From Gymnogyps californianus (lineage: Eukaryota > Chordata > Aves > Accipitriformes > Cathartidae): 64,000 nucleotides of DNA. The stretch is taken from NCBI RefSeq assembly GCF_018139145.2, contig NC_059475.1, forward strand, positions 17,922,937 through 17,986,936. Direction: 5' to 3'. The first letter of the stretch is position 1, and the number at the start of each line of letters is the position of its first letter. A program made the position numbers and the translations under genes. Below, in pieces: positions 1 to 11,800 of this stretch. Below the pieces are notes generated by a model that searched no databases, was not told the DNA's origin, and saw only the letters and a list, made by a program, of their open reading frames with translations.

Positions 1-2792
1 CTCCTACATCAAGAAGCTCCCACGTACAGGCTAAAGCCCACTGGGTCTAAACTGGGTTCACCCATCTGGCCATATCAACAAAGTCCTCTCCAAACCTTGG
101 AAGTGGAAAAGGATTTCAAGCGTTGTCCAAATATTTTGTTTGTTTGTTTGTTTGTTTTTTAAGCAGCTCAGCTCAGTACGTTTGAAAACTTTGACCTTAA
201 CGTACAGGAAGAAAAAAACCACCACCGTGGCACAGCATCAAGATAACCTATACTGTTTCCCAAGATTACGTGTGATTTCAGATATTGTATATTCATTTGT
301 CATGCTGTACTACTTGCTGTACAGTCCATAAAGTACCAGAACTGCGTTTCAAAGACTCTCAGCGGCTTTATCAGCTCTTTATAAAACGCTGCTGTATAAA
401 TAAGTAAAACTAATTTGCACAAATTCAGTTCATGTATCGGTGTCACATGCTGGTGTCGAGTGTAAGCACTATGAATAGGGCTGATGACTTCCCTCTTTAG
501 GAGGATGGGCTCGGTTGGAGTGCTCAGCAGTGCGCCATGCTGATGCATAGTCGTTTACAGAGCAGCCGGCTGCAGACAGGTCTGTGAAGAAGCTACCTAC
601 TTCCCAAGCCTTGCATCACTGAGACAAAAAAGTAAACTCTAAAAAAATAAAAAAAAAAGAGCCCCAAAACCCCAAATAAAAAAATCCCCCTGCCCCCAAG
701 CGGCCATTTGAATTTCCTTTCGCAATTGAGTTTGCAGGCAGAGTGAAGCAGCAGAGAGTGGAGGAACTTGCAGTGTTTTTCCTCCGTCTGCTGAGTTTGG
801 GTTATTGTGGGGGTTTTTTGTGAACATGTTTATAAAAGTCAGTGTCATGCTTGTGGGTTTTGCTATAGCTGACATCTATGGGTATGACCCACCAGGGTCC
901 GTTAGAGCAGATGCGGCTTGAGCCGCCTCCCAGCCCTGGGTTTAGCAGGCAGTCCCTTACCAGCAGGACCCAGCGAACCCAATCCCTGGGACTTTGAGCC
1001 TGCTTCTCCCAGGGAGATGCCCGCCATCCTTCCAGCAGCTCTGCCTTAAAAAACCCTTGTGTTTTATAAAAAGCAATGGAGGGGGATGAGGGGAGAGGAC
1101 AGACCTGCATCCTCCCCACCTTGTATGCATGCCTGGAGAACTGATGACCAAGGTGTGAAACAATTAGCATCAAGGCAGGCTCTAAACACCTAACACCCAG
1201 GGTCTCCAGGAGATTTGGGAGAGCAGATGGGAGACCTTCATGTGCTGGGGACCGCAGGATGGCTGCTGACGTGGTACTCGGGCTGCATGGCTTGGGCTTG
1301 CATGGCAATCCCCCTGCCCTCCTCACAGCCAGCGCAAAAATGATGGACAAAGCGTGGGAATAAAATGAATGTCATTTTGCGGGTGAGGTCCTAGTCTGAT
1401 TTTAACAACCACATCTTATTTTCTGTGGAAAATATCACAGAAATAGCCTGGATTTCCAATTTACCTGTGGTGGTAAAAAAAACCCAACGAACAAACAACA
1501 GCAGCATCACCAAAAATCTTTAAATAGGACATTTTGGAGATGCATGAAAAGAAGCTCAGAAATTCATCCTGCCAGAGGCTAGTAGTCCCAGAGCGCATGC
1601 GAATAACTTCCTAGGCAGCCAACACCCCACAATACTGTTTTTCAAGGCAGGGACTGAGCAAGGACAAGCTGCAGGGCATGGATTGGCCTATGGCAGTGGG
1701 AAGGTGGAGCTCCATCACCTCAGCAGAGGCCTGCCGGCACCCCTGGGGAGCCAGCCAGTGCCTTCATTTTGAGTAGAAAAAATAATATTAAGAATCGCAT
1801 CCACGTATCTAAAAGGACATCTCCAGAATATCTTCTCTGTGCCCCAATGGGAGCGGCTGGTGCTTGCTCATCTGAAAATCCCCGTGCCCGGCTCTGCAAA
1901 TTCAGCCAGAGCACCATGATAGCCTGGGGGGTCACGTTTGCCTCGCAGCCTTTGGGGGGGGATGTGTCAAGCAGAGACCTGTAGCTGTGCCTGAAGTTTC
2001 TGTTTCTAATAAACTCAACAAATGGTTCCCATCTGCATGGTCTGTCTCTCTGCCATCTTTAAATATTTATGTCAATGTATCTATGGTGATGGGTCAGGTT
2101 ATATAAAGAGGACAAGGAAGGGGGGGCTGGTGGGGAAGGACAGTGTTGGCTCCTGCCGGAGCTACAGCAGAGGGAGAGCAAACCCTAGCGGGTTTCCCCA
2201 TCCAGCTCAGATGCTCCCTCTTCTCATCTCATGAGCCCAGAAAGTGAACATTCATTTTTCTTGGGGCATCAGAGAGGGCCGAGCTGCAGCTGGGCTTAGC
2301 TGTGCTTTGCGAGATGCCATGTGGGAGAGAGCAAGAGCCCAGCCCATCGATGCAGAGAGCTTCTATTGTATAATCAATGTATAATTCATTAGTAGGTGAA
2401 TAAAGACTGGACTAGCTTATTGCTGATGTAATGGGGCTAAAAAGAAAGTGAGCATGTCCGTGACTAAGCTCGTGCGCATGGTGGGGTTAAACAATAGCAC
2501 TTAGTGATGATGATGAGAGAGAGGGGGGACTTTGCCTTGGGATAGCATAAACAACCTAGCTAGCTGGCTGCCAGTGACTCAAGGGAGAGCGACGCAGGGA
2601 TATGCATCTTCCTGGTAAAAATGCTGGGAAGGACCTTTCCTTTTTGCTTGCTGGAGTCTAAGGGAATAGCATCTGGTAGACAGGAGGGTATTAGCTGTGG
2701 GTGGGCACCTCCGGGCTTGGCTGAAAGTATTTCTCCCAAGATGTGCTGGTTCCTCACAAGCTGAGCGACCGCCCTGTATCTTTTCCAGATAA
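1..2792. other. Intergenic, left edge
   Basis: No supported gene. Synteny predicts CD81 further left, but no CD81 exon (for example a CTKCIKYLL-type first exon) is visible on the minus strand. Plus-strand AATAAA hexamers near 2010 and 2398 have no associated frame. Confidence 0.6.
134..160. repeat. (TTTG)n microsatellite
   Basis: About five TTTG units followed by a T run. Simple-sequence DNA with no associated gene. Confidence 0.9.
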
Positions 2793-3531
2793 ATAGAATC
2801 ACAGAATCATAGAATGGTTTGGGTTGGAAGGGACCTTACAGATCATCTAGTTCCAACCCCCCTGCCATGGGCAGGGACACCTTCCACTAGATCAGGTTGC
2901 TCAAAGCCCCATCCAGCCTGGCCTTGAACACTTCCAGGCTTGGGGCATCCACAGCCTCCCTGGGCAACCTGTTCCAGTGCCTCACCCACCCTCACAGTAA
3001 AGAATTTCTTCCTTACCTCTAATCTAAATCTACCCTCTTTCACTTTGAAGCCATTAACCCTTGTCCTATCACTACATGCCATTGTAAAAAGTCCCTCTCC
3101 AGCTTTCTTGTAGGCCCCCTTTAGGTACTGGAAGGCTGCTATAAGGTCTCCCTGGAGCCTCCTCCAGGCTGAACAACCCCAACTCTCTCAGCCTGTCTTC
3201 ACAGGAGAGGTGCTCCAGCCCTCTGATCATCTTCGTGGCCCTCCTCTGGACTCGCTCCAACAGGTCCATGTCCTTCTGATGTTGGAGGCCCCAGAGCTGG
3301 ATGCAATACTCCAGGTGGGGTCTCATGAGAGCGGAGCAGAGGGGGAGAATCACCTCCCTCGACCTGCTAGTCACACTTCTTTTGATGCAGCCCAGGATGC
3401 GGTTGGCTTTCTGGGCTGCAAACACACATTGTCAGGTCATGTTGAGCTTCTTGTCAACCAACACCCCCAAGTCCTTCTCCTCAGGGCTGCTCTCAATCCA
3501 CTCATTGCCCAGCTTGTATTTGTGCTTGGGA
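2793..3531 (-). repeat. CR1 LINE fragment, 5'-truncated, minus strand
   Basis: Starts at the typical CR1 3' terminus seen in reverse complement (AGAATCATAGAATGG). On the minus strand it encodes the C-terminal part of the CR1 reverse-transcriptase ORF, for example [18 protein letters not shown] and [13 protein letters not shown]. The frame is broken near the 3' part. Truncated 5' end and no evident target-site duplication, as usual for CR1. It lies in intergenic DNA downstream of TSPAN32. Confidence 0.95.
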
Positions 3532-6500
3532 GGTAAAGAGGTGGTTTTTTTCCTCACAGCCCTCCTGGCACGGGTAGATATGCAGATTGCCTCCAGGCAT
3601 TAATTTGTTTGACGGACCCCCAAACACCGGGTGACTAAAGATAACACTGGATTTGTGCTGGGGGTGAGAGGGTCGGCACGGTGGGGAGTGCAGCAGCCTC
3701 ACTGGCAGGTCTGCAACCGGTCATGGGTTTGGCAGCTACGGCTGAAAGCTGCAAAACACGCACCATGTGTTTTTCCAAAACAGCCTCCGAGGCTGCTCTG
3801 GGGCTCCCCCTTCTCGCTCCTGCACTCTCCCCCACCGTCCCACTCAATGCCGCATCTCCCAGCAGACAGGTTTGATGCTCGTTGCTGGTTGCTCAGCCTC
3901 CCAGAAGAGGAACTTCACAGTTAAAAAAAAAAATCCCTTTTCACCCCAATATAGCATTTTACTAAAAGAGGCAACTGCAACGACACTTCATGTGAAAGTT
4001 GCAGGGCATGTGTGATCTGACCGTGTATTCAAAGCAGCCTCTGAGTTTACCCACCTTCAGCTGTGCTGGTGGAGATCTCCTGCATGGAGCATCTACCGCC
4101 TCTGGCTGCATTTCTAGAGGAGAATTACAGCCAGCTGCTTTTGCAAACGCATTGCTTCTGCACCTGGTTGGAAAAATTATGTCTATCAACTATTTCTTTA
4201 AAAAATATTTCCTATGTCTGCAACTTGGAAACGCAGCTTTACCTTGACAGGAGATGGCTTCCTTACCACCCCAGCACTGCAAAGGTCCATGCAAATTTGC
4301 CAGCTTATAAGGCTTCGGAAGGACTTGCTCAGCAGTATCTCCTTTAGGAGCTTGCTGCAGGCATGAATCAGAGTTGCACAGCAAAGGGGCTGTTGCATGA
4401 GGAAGTTATATTTCAACGGCAGTGGGAACTGGCAGACACACAGTCAATAGGGCAGGAAATAGCAAAACATTTTGGAGCCAAGGCAGTGCACCATGAGGCT
4501 GAAAGATTCCCACTCTCCTCACCACCAAATCCCTCTAGAGAGTCAGTAAATTGCTTAACCTGTGCTTTTCACAAGTGCTCTGAGCCCCTTAGTTTTTTTC
4601 TGGGTGCTGAAAAACCCGATTTGCAGAAGCCCTGAGCATCCCCAGCTGCTGTGCAAAGCTGTGCCCTGCTCACCTGCAGTTCTGCATGAGAAGTACATTG
4701 AAAAAGCAGCATCTGCTGCCCTCAGAGCACGCGCTGGGAAAGCTCCCCTGGCTCATAAGCAAGCTGTGGTTGGGCCACCCACAGGCACGCAGTGAGCCCC
4801 ACGTAAAGCCTCAGGGAACATTAATGCTCACACTGGCAGGGCAGGACCTGAGCAGTGCATGGGCAACGAAGGATGGAGAGCAGCACAAAAAGCTTCTTGC
4901 TGCTGCCATGGGCTGATGCTCCCCAGCTGCATAGGTAATCACCTGGTCTTAGGTTGCTCCATCTTCCTGTGTCCTCAGATAGAGCTGGGGGTTTGTCTAA
5001 AATAAAAGGAAAAGGGTAGTGCATAAGCACAAGCTAACGCATACCTATAGAGAGGCCAAACTGCGATTGCCCAGGTGACCTTAGCAGAACTAATTGATAA
5101 TTGCTGGAGCTTATATTGACAATTAATTGGAGGCAATTCACAATTAAATTCACAATTAAAAAACTTTGCACCTTTGGTCTCTCTTTAATTTTTTTTTGCT
5201 CTTGCCTATGCCTACATAAATAGGGATTTCTTTCCTACCAGAGTTTGAGTGTTGACATGCTTATAACAGCCAGCTTCCACTTGTGCAAGCCCCAGGAAGG
5301 CTCAGCGGCTCTGCAGGTGTTTCCCAGCCTGGCTGCTGGCTTTGCATCCCCACTGCTCAGCTCCATGCTCTTATCCCGACAAAATCTCTCTCTTGCTCTT
5401 CTCAACACCGGGTAAATCTCAGCAGCGCTTACAAATAGGTTCCTGGGGTTTTGCTCTGGTTGCACAAGAGGTGTAATTTGCCCATAGCAAGCAGCAAATT
5501 AGGGACTGGTAAGTGCAAGCACATTGACTGCAGGACAGGGATTTTTTGTTGGCCCAGGTGTAAAAAAAACCCGCTTGACACCTGCCTGCCTCACAGCTTC
5601 CATCCAGCCATCCCCGGGTGCTGCTATTTCTACAACTGCGAAATGGTAACACTGCACTTTTCTGCAACATGTTTCTAAAAAACAAGGAGTCAAAGGCATC
5701 CGCTTTCCTGCTCCTGAAAATGACAGTGGGATGCCATCACAGGGTGGCAGGAGCCCCTGCTTTTACACACAGCGCGAGTTCTGGTGGAAGAGCGTGTCCG
5801 GCCAGGTGCTGCTCTGCCACCCACTCATTACAGGTGCTACTCCTTGCAGGGGAACTCCAGCAGCGGGCGAATTGGGAATAAAGATCACGAGATGGCCAGC
5901 GTGTACATGCAGAACAAGGTTTGCATTTTTTTTTATTATAGTTTGTTGGAGTATTTTGTACCAAAAAAATTACCTAAACCCCATGGTTGGCTATCAGAGG
6001 AAGAAACGGAACTTCCAGCTCCCTGGGACAAGAAATTGCACACTTCCAGTCTGCTGCTTATGGGGAAGAAGAAATGATGACTCTCCAGGTGCATTATCCC
6101 CTTGTGAAATGGTTTGGTGCAGGTCGTGTTCTCATCCCTGCCACAAGCAGCAGAAATCATTACAGAGGTATGAAGACAGCAGCTACACATATGCACACCT
6201 ATATGGCCAGTGCCGGAGAGGTGCCTGCTACTTCTGATGAAGTTTCAGTGATCACAAGTGATTCAAGGGAAACAAGAGCTGGGGGAGGGCGATACAATAG
6301 CCTTTCAGGTTTCTTTATCATCTATATAGTACTCCTGCCCATAATCATCCCTTTACATTAAAAATTTACTCGGGAAGGAGGAGCATCTAAAGCTTTAGCA
6401 GTCCTGGTGGTGAAGCTTTAACAGAGATCTTTTCTACTAGTTGACGAGGCTTAAGCAGATAACCCACACTGATAACATAGATTGATTTGCTCGATCTCCA

Positions 6501-8777
6501 ATGTTTTTTGATATGCTAGAACATCATCAGTTGTCCCACCAACACAGAGCGGTGGTCAAGACCTGACCACCTACTGTTTAAAAAAGTGAAACTGTAGAGA
6601 TTTCTTTCATATGAACACTCTGGTCTTTATTGCTTAAACGTGTCCTTAAGCTTTTTTCCTGCCCCTGCTTCTGTTATTCCTCGCGAGGTACCTGCCTGAT
6701 GCCCCAGCAGCTGGCTGAGGGTAGGATGAGGCTGATGAGCAGCTCCTTTTCCTCCAAAGGACCAATGCCATCCTCTCCCTCTTGGGTGCTAAGGCACGCT
6801 GCTGGGACAGGCGAGTGCCGGCTGCCCAGGGAATATCTCTTCCCAGCACTGAAAGAACTACTGAGGGCTCTCCATGACGCAAACCCCAGAGCAATGCAGG
6901 CAGCCTCATGCACGGCAGAAAAAGAGAAGGAATGACAGCCTTTTGCAAGAAATTCATCTTTATTGAAGCAACCATGAGTCACATGAGCTGCCAGCTGGCC
7001 TGAGGAATAACAATAGCAGTGGCCTGGACAATAGGAGCTGGAGCTCACAAGGGAGATTTTCTCTCTCCAGAGAGCGATATACTTCAGAATACACATCTAC
7101 ATATAAGTGAATCTTTCCACACTGCTAGAAAGTGGGTATGTTGGCAAGTGCATATCACCACTAAATCCCTGCTAGACCAAGGCGTGTTGGTGACTGCCAG
7201 GAGGTAGCTTGAGTAATACTCTGGAGCAGTTTGAACTTAATCCTGCTTCCAGTGAAGTCAATGGTGAAGCTCTGATGGTTCCAAGGGAGTGGAATGAGAG
7301 GCAATAGCCCTTTCCCACCCCCTCAACGCAATTCTTTCCAATGCATGATATTTACAGCCATGTTAAAATGCTAACCGGGTGCTGTAGGCTGTACTGCTGT
7401 TCTTGTATGTGTAGCAGCCCCTGCCTGAGGGCCAGGACCTGTCCTGAACATCAGCATGGGGGTTTACATGTTTATCTCAATAAACACTTGCTACTTACTG
7501 TTTTTCATGGCTAAAAGCCACAACAAAGGAGAGGGGTCAAAGCTGTTGTTGGTTCAACAGACATGTCACATAGCCATATAGTTTACAGCAGGTTTTCCAG
7601 CGGGTGCTAAATCTATTGCAATGATGGGTTTCAGCTCAGAAGTGGCTCTGCCTCCTTGCAATGAGGGCAAAGCACGCCAGGGAGCCATTGTTTGAGCTAG
7701 ACTGAGAGCCGAGTTCTTCAGTTGATTGAGTCTTTTTAAATTTCTGTTTATTATTGATAAGGTGATGTAAAGAGGACATGGAGTTGGACATTGTATTGTT
7801 TGACCTGGCTGGAGATCAGTCCTGTTCTCTTATAGATTTAAACTTCGGTCCTGCGTGTATGTGTAATATCAAAGTCCTTTTGTATTGCACAGCAGCGCAG
7901 TGGGTTAGTGAAGCTAGATAAACACAGCGCTAAGGCTAGAAGTTGAACAAGCCCGTGTGAAATCAGTGTGGCATCAAGCTCCAGGAGGTTGACTAAATCC
8001 TAAGAATTAAAAAATAATGGTGTATTGCATTAGCAAGGAGGAATAACAGAGGGATATGTCCTTATGCTGTCATTTGTTTCAAAGCTCATGCACTGCTTTC
8101 TGATTTTTTTCCTGATCTCTACCAAAAGCTCTGTAAACCTGGCAATATTTGAAAACAGGAGAAAAACAGTCGATGGTCATTGGATGCCTACATACTTGAG
8201 CACGATCAGAAATGTGCCCAAAGTCAATCATTATGAGCGTCCAGGCTAGGAGAGCACATTTCCCATCAGCAATGACACACTTCGTGTCCATGTATTTGCT
8301 GATAGCACAAGGTCAGTCCTGGGCTGTGATCCAAAGCCATCTTCCTAGAAACATTGCATCTTTGGGGGTCACAGGGAACTGCTCAGATGACAGCACAAGA
8401 GAAGTTTGGTTTAATGCTGTGATTTTTGTTGGGCTTCTCTCTCTGTTTTTGTCCTAAGGAGCTGTTTGTGTCCTGCTTGTGGAGCTACAGCCCATACGTC
8501 CCTGGTGAGGCGATCTGCATCTCCAAGCCCAGGTGTGTGTCTCAGTCCTTGTCCGTTTTCAGTGAAGGTGTGGGACCGCTCCTCCGCAGAGCGTCGTCCG
8601 CTCTGACCAGCTTGGAAATGCACAACAGCTCATAGTGCAGGAAGGGGAAATGCATGACATACGTCCCACTGTCTGCTCCCACGCAACGCCTTCCCCGGGG
8701 ATTTTGTGGGTGACTTCAGACATCTTCCTGCGCCAAGAGCTGGCTGTACCTGATAGGGATGCCCAGGCAGCGGGTTT
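3532..8777. other. Intergenic, 3' of TSPAN32
   Basis: No recognisable coding sequence; open frames are short and uncharacterised. It probably contains the TSPAN32 3'UTR near its right end and, if the TAG at 8778 is spliced over, a further tail exon that I could not identify. A homeodomain-type motif cluster lies at 5091-5158. Confidence 0.55.
8410..8415 (-). terminator. Possible TSPAN32 poly(A) signal (ATTAAA)
   Basis: ATTAAA is present on the minus strand about 365 nt downstream of the TSPAN32 stop. A canonical AATAAA on the same strand lies further on, at 7748-7753. Either could define the 3' end. The hexamer is common by chance, so this is weak. Confidence 0.22.
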
Positions 8778-8873
8778 CTACCTTTCTCGCAGGATGTATT
8801 TGCCTTTCCGGTCCAGGTTGCTGCTGAAGTGGATGGAGAACCAGAGGAATGAAGTCAGGATCATCCCGTAAAC
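8778..8873 (-). CDS. TSPAN32: TSPAN32 coding exon 8 (residues 212-242) and stop
   Basis: 96 nt from acceptor CTTTTAG|GTT to a TAG stop. It encodes the second half of TM4 ([14 protein letters not shown]) and a short tail with the conserved LDRKGKY. The stop lies inside AAAG|GTAGAA, which could instead be a weak splice donor leading to a further tail exon, as the human protein has a tail of about 80 residues. The coding part is certain; its terminal status is not. Confidence 0.85.
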   Translation of the reverse strand, partial: VYGMILTSFLWFSIHFSSNLDRKGKYILRER

Positions 8874-11800
8874 CTAAAAGGAAATAAATGAGACAGACAA
8901 ACAATTACATGCTGAACTGATTATAATGCTCCATCTGTGCAAATAAGCGATCATAAGTGTTGCCTGTTAGTCCACTTGGCACTTCTGAATTTATGTATCA
9001 GGATGTCATATTTTTCTTAAGAGAGCTGTTTTTCAGTAAAATGGTGAACACCAATTCCAACATGGGAGAAAAAAACCCTCAACACGTGATTAAAGCATCT
9101 GATTGGAATTAACACAGTATGGCTCAAACTCGGTCCTAAAAATACCAAGAAAAGAGATGAAACCAGGAAATTCAGATTTCAAATTCCTGCCACAAAACAT
9201 TCCTCTATGCAAACAAACATATCTCTCTCATAATAGACTTTTGTAAAAATAACACAGGGAGAAAAAACCCCAAACGTCGTGTATCGTTTGGAGTAAAAAA
9301 CCCAACAAGAAAAAAACCCCAAACCCCACCCCATGCACATGCATGGTTGTGAATGCAGAGGACAGTACACTTCCTCTGTATTATGATATTCTGCCTGGTA
9401 TATCACCCATCAGGATTTACATAGGCAACATATCAAAGGTAAGGCTGCTGTCGGAAAGATAACAAGGGCTGCAACAATGTGCTCTTTCCTAAAAGTCTGC
9501 CTTAACGTGCAAGCGCCTTTGCTTGCGGTTTGATCTGGGGACATGCGTGCATTGTTGGCTGAAGGACAGTGACATCAGAGCAGCTATAGCCCTCATCTCA
9601 CGCTTCCTTTGCATCCTGCCATCACAATAGCGAACCGTGCAGCGAGATTTCCTCTTGCACGCGCTTCAAAGACAGCTGCCTTATCTGGCTATAGCATCAA
9701 GCTGTGAAAAGAGATATATATAATAAAAACACTCCCGCTTTTGTCTGAATATAGCTGCAGTGAAATTCCTCCTATACCTGAGAAAAATTAGAAAGCGACG
9801 CCAAATATTCACACATGACTTCTTTACCTTTATAGCCCCTTTTTTTAGGTTAAATTAGGTTTTCCTAATTTACTGCTAGCGGTATAAAATACAAAAGTGT
9901 TTGTTCCTCTGGGTTTTGTTTAGATGCAGAAGAGTCTTCTAATCCATAATTGTGCCAAGGCAGACACAAGTAGTAAAACAATCTCCAAATACACATTCAA
10001 TGAGGAAAGGTCGCTCAATGGGGAGCAGCATGGAGATACCTCAGCAGACCAAACCTCCCTTCATGGTGAAGAAATGAGCCTCCTGGAATGTAGTCTTTTC
10101 TGGAGTGCTTCACCACACGTTCAGGGCCCTCGTGTAGAGGTAATTACAGTGATACACCTCTGCCAAGCAGTGGGTGGGCATACGAGCAGATTTGTTTTAA
10201 TTAGCGGCTCTCTCCAGCTCCGAAGGGACCATCGCCATGCAGCCACAGAGCCCCCTCACCACTGAAGGACACACTCCTCTTGCAGCGTTTCGTTTTTTCT
10301 TTTCTCCTCTCCCAAATAAGACCCACAAATTCAGTACAGACCCTATCTACCCAAGCTGTCCTCCAAAGATGATCCTACCCCTCCTCTGCAATATCCTTCT
10401 TCAAAGATGGCACCTGGGAGCTCAGGCAATGTGCTCTGCTCCTCTCCTTTGCAGCCTGCTCTCTATGAACCTACGCTTCACCCACCCACTGCCCAAGATG
10501 CACCTTACTGGGTTCATTAGTGGTCATTAATAGAATGAGATCTTCCCTTTCTGCACAGCTCTCCATCTCCAGTGCTGGTGCTCAGTAGCTTTCAAGACTT
10601 TCCAGCTCCAGCTGCACAAAGTGACTTCCCAGGCTGAGCTGGGAGGCAGTCAGCAAGCGCTGGGCAAGGAGAGGCAGGAAGTTTCCTGAAACATGGAGCT
10701 TTTACTGCATCTCCTTTTCCACAATTGCTGCCGGCTTCCCACCTGATCCACAAGCCCTGCGCCAGGCGACATGGCCTCTTGCTTGCAGGAGAAGATGCGC
10801 AGGCAAGCCTGGGCAGATGAAATGCAAATGCTGCTGCACCCTGCTCCCTCTGCTCCCCGCTCCCAGCTGCCATGTCTAGTTTGGGCAGAAAAACTGTGCA
10901 GCAAGCCTGTTCCTGCAGGAAGACCCCTCTGGCCATCAGCCTGGCCAAGACAAGTCCTGCCCCTTTCTTAATTTCCACAGTGGAGTCTACCACAGCTTGC
11001 TTCTCTGCTGCCGGTCTCCAAAATCATCCAAAATCCTAGCTTCTGGAGGCTAATTTAGGATACGCTGGAGCCTGCCTCTTGGGGCCAAAATGCGAAGGAA
11101 CAGACATAGTTACCGTGAAGCCAATGGTGACACCCAGGAGCATGGAGACGAAGTTCATGTGCTTCTTCAGGAAGTCCTGGATCTCTCGCAGGCAGTCCTG
11201 GGAGGAGAGAGACACCTCTTGCAGCATGGCAGCAGCTTGGTGGGGGGCTTTGTCCCCCCAACAGCGCTGCCATGACCCCAAATAGAAATGAAGGCAAGGC
11301 GGGGATGCAGCATTGCACAGCTGGGCTGCTCCATGGGCAGCTCTCCTTTTTTCTGCTGCTTGCTGCAACTTGGGAGGACAAACACCTGCAGTATATTTCC
11401 TATTACTACAATACACCTACAATTTTCTTGATATGATGCATCTCAGACTGTGGAGGATGCATGTGTGCACAGGTAAGTGTGGTCATGCAAAAGCTTTTTT
11501 CTTTCCACCCACTGGAAAATGGAAGGAGGGAAATGAAAAGATGGAAAGGCAGAGCACACCATAATGCTAAATACATTCCCCAAAGATACTAATAAACAGC
11601 TCAATTTCACAAGGTGTCGCAAGCATTAATATACATTAGCCTTAAGCATACCAGCAGCCCCACGGAAATCCAGGAGGTGTTAGCCAAGAGAGCCACTTTA
11701 AAAATGCAAGAGCATGCCCTTGATGAAGTGATTTGCAGAGCAAGGTAAGAGTGCTCAAAGCCAGGAGTGAATGTAGTGCAGCTACCAAACTCTGCAGTTC

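Noticed and set aside
3072..3425. 117-codon reverse-transcriptase-like frame as a host gene
   Set aside because: It is the C-terminal part of a truncated CR1 LINE, not a gene.
1..8000. Search for CD81 exon 1 at the left side
   Set aside because: No CD81-like exon or CpG-rich promoter is visible on the minus strand; CD81 is expected outside the window.
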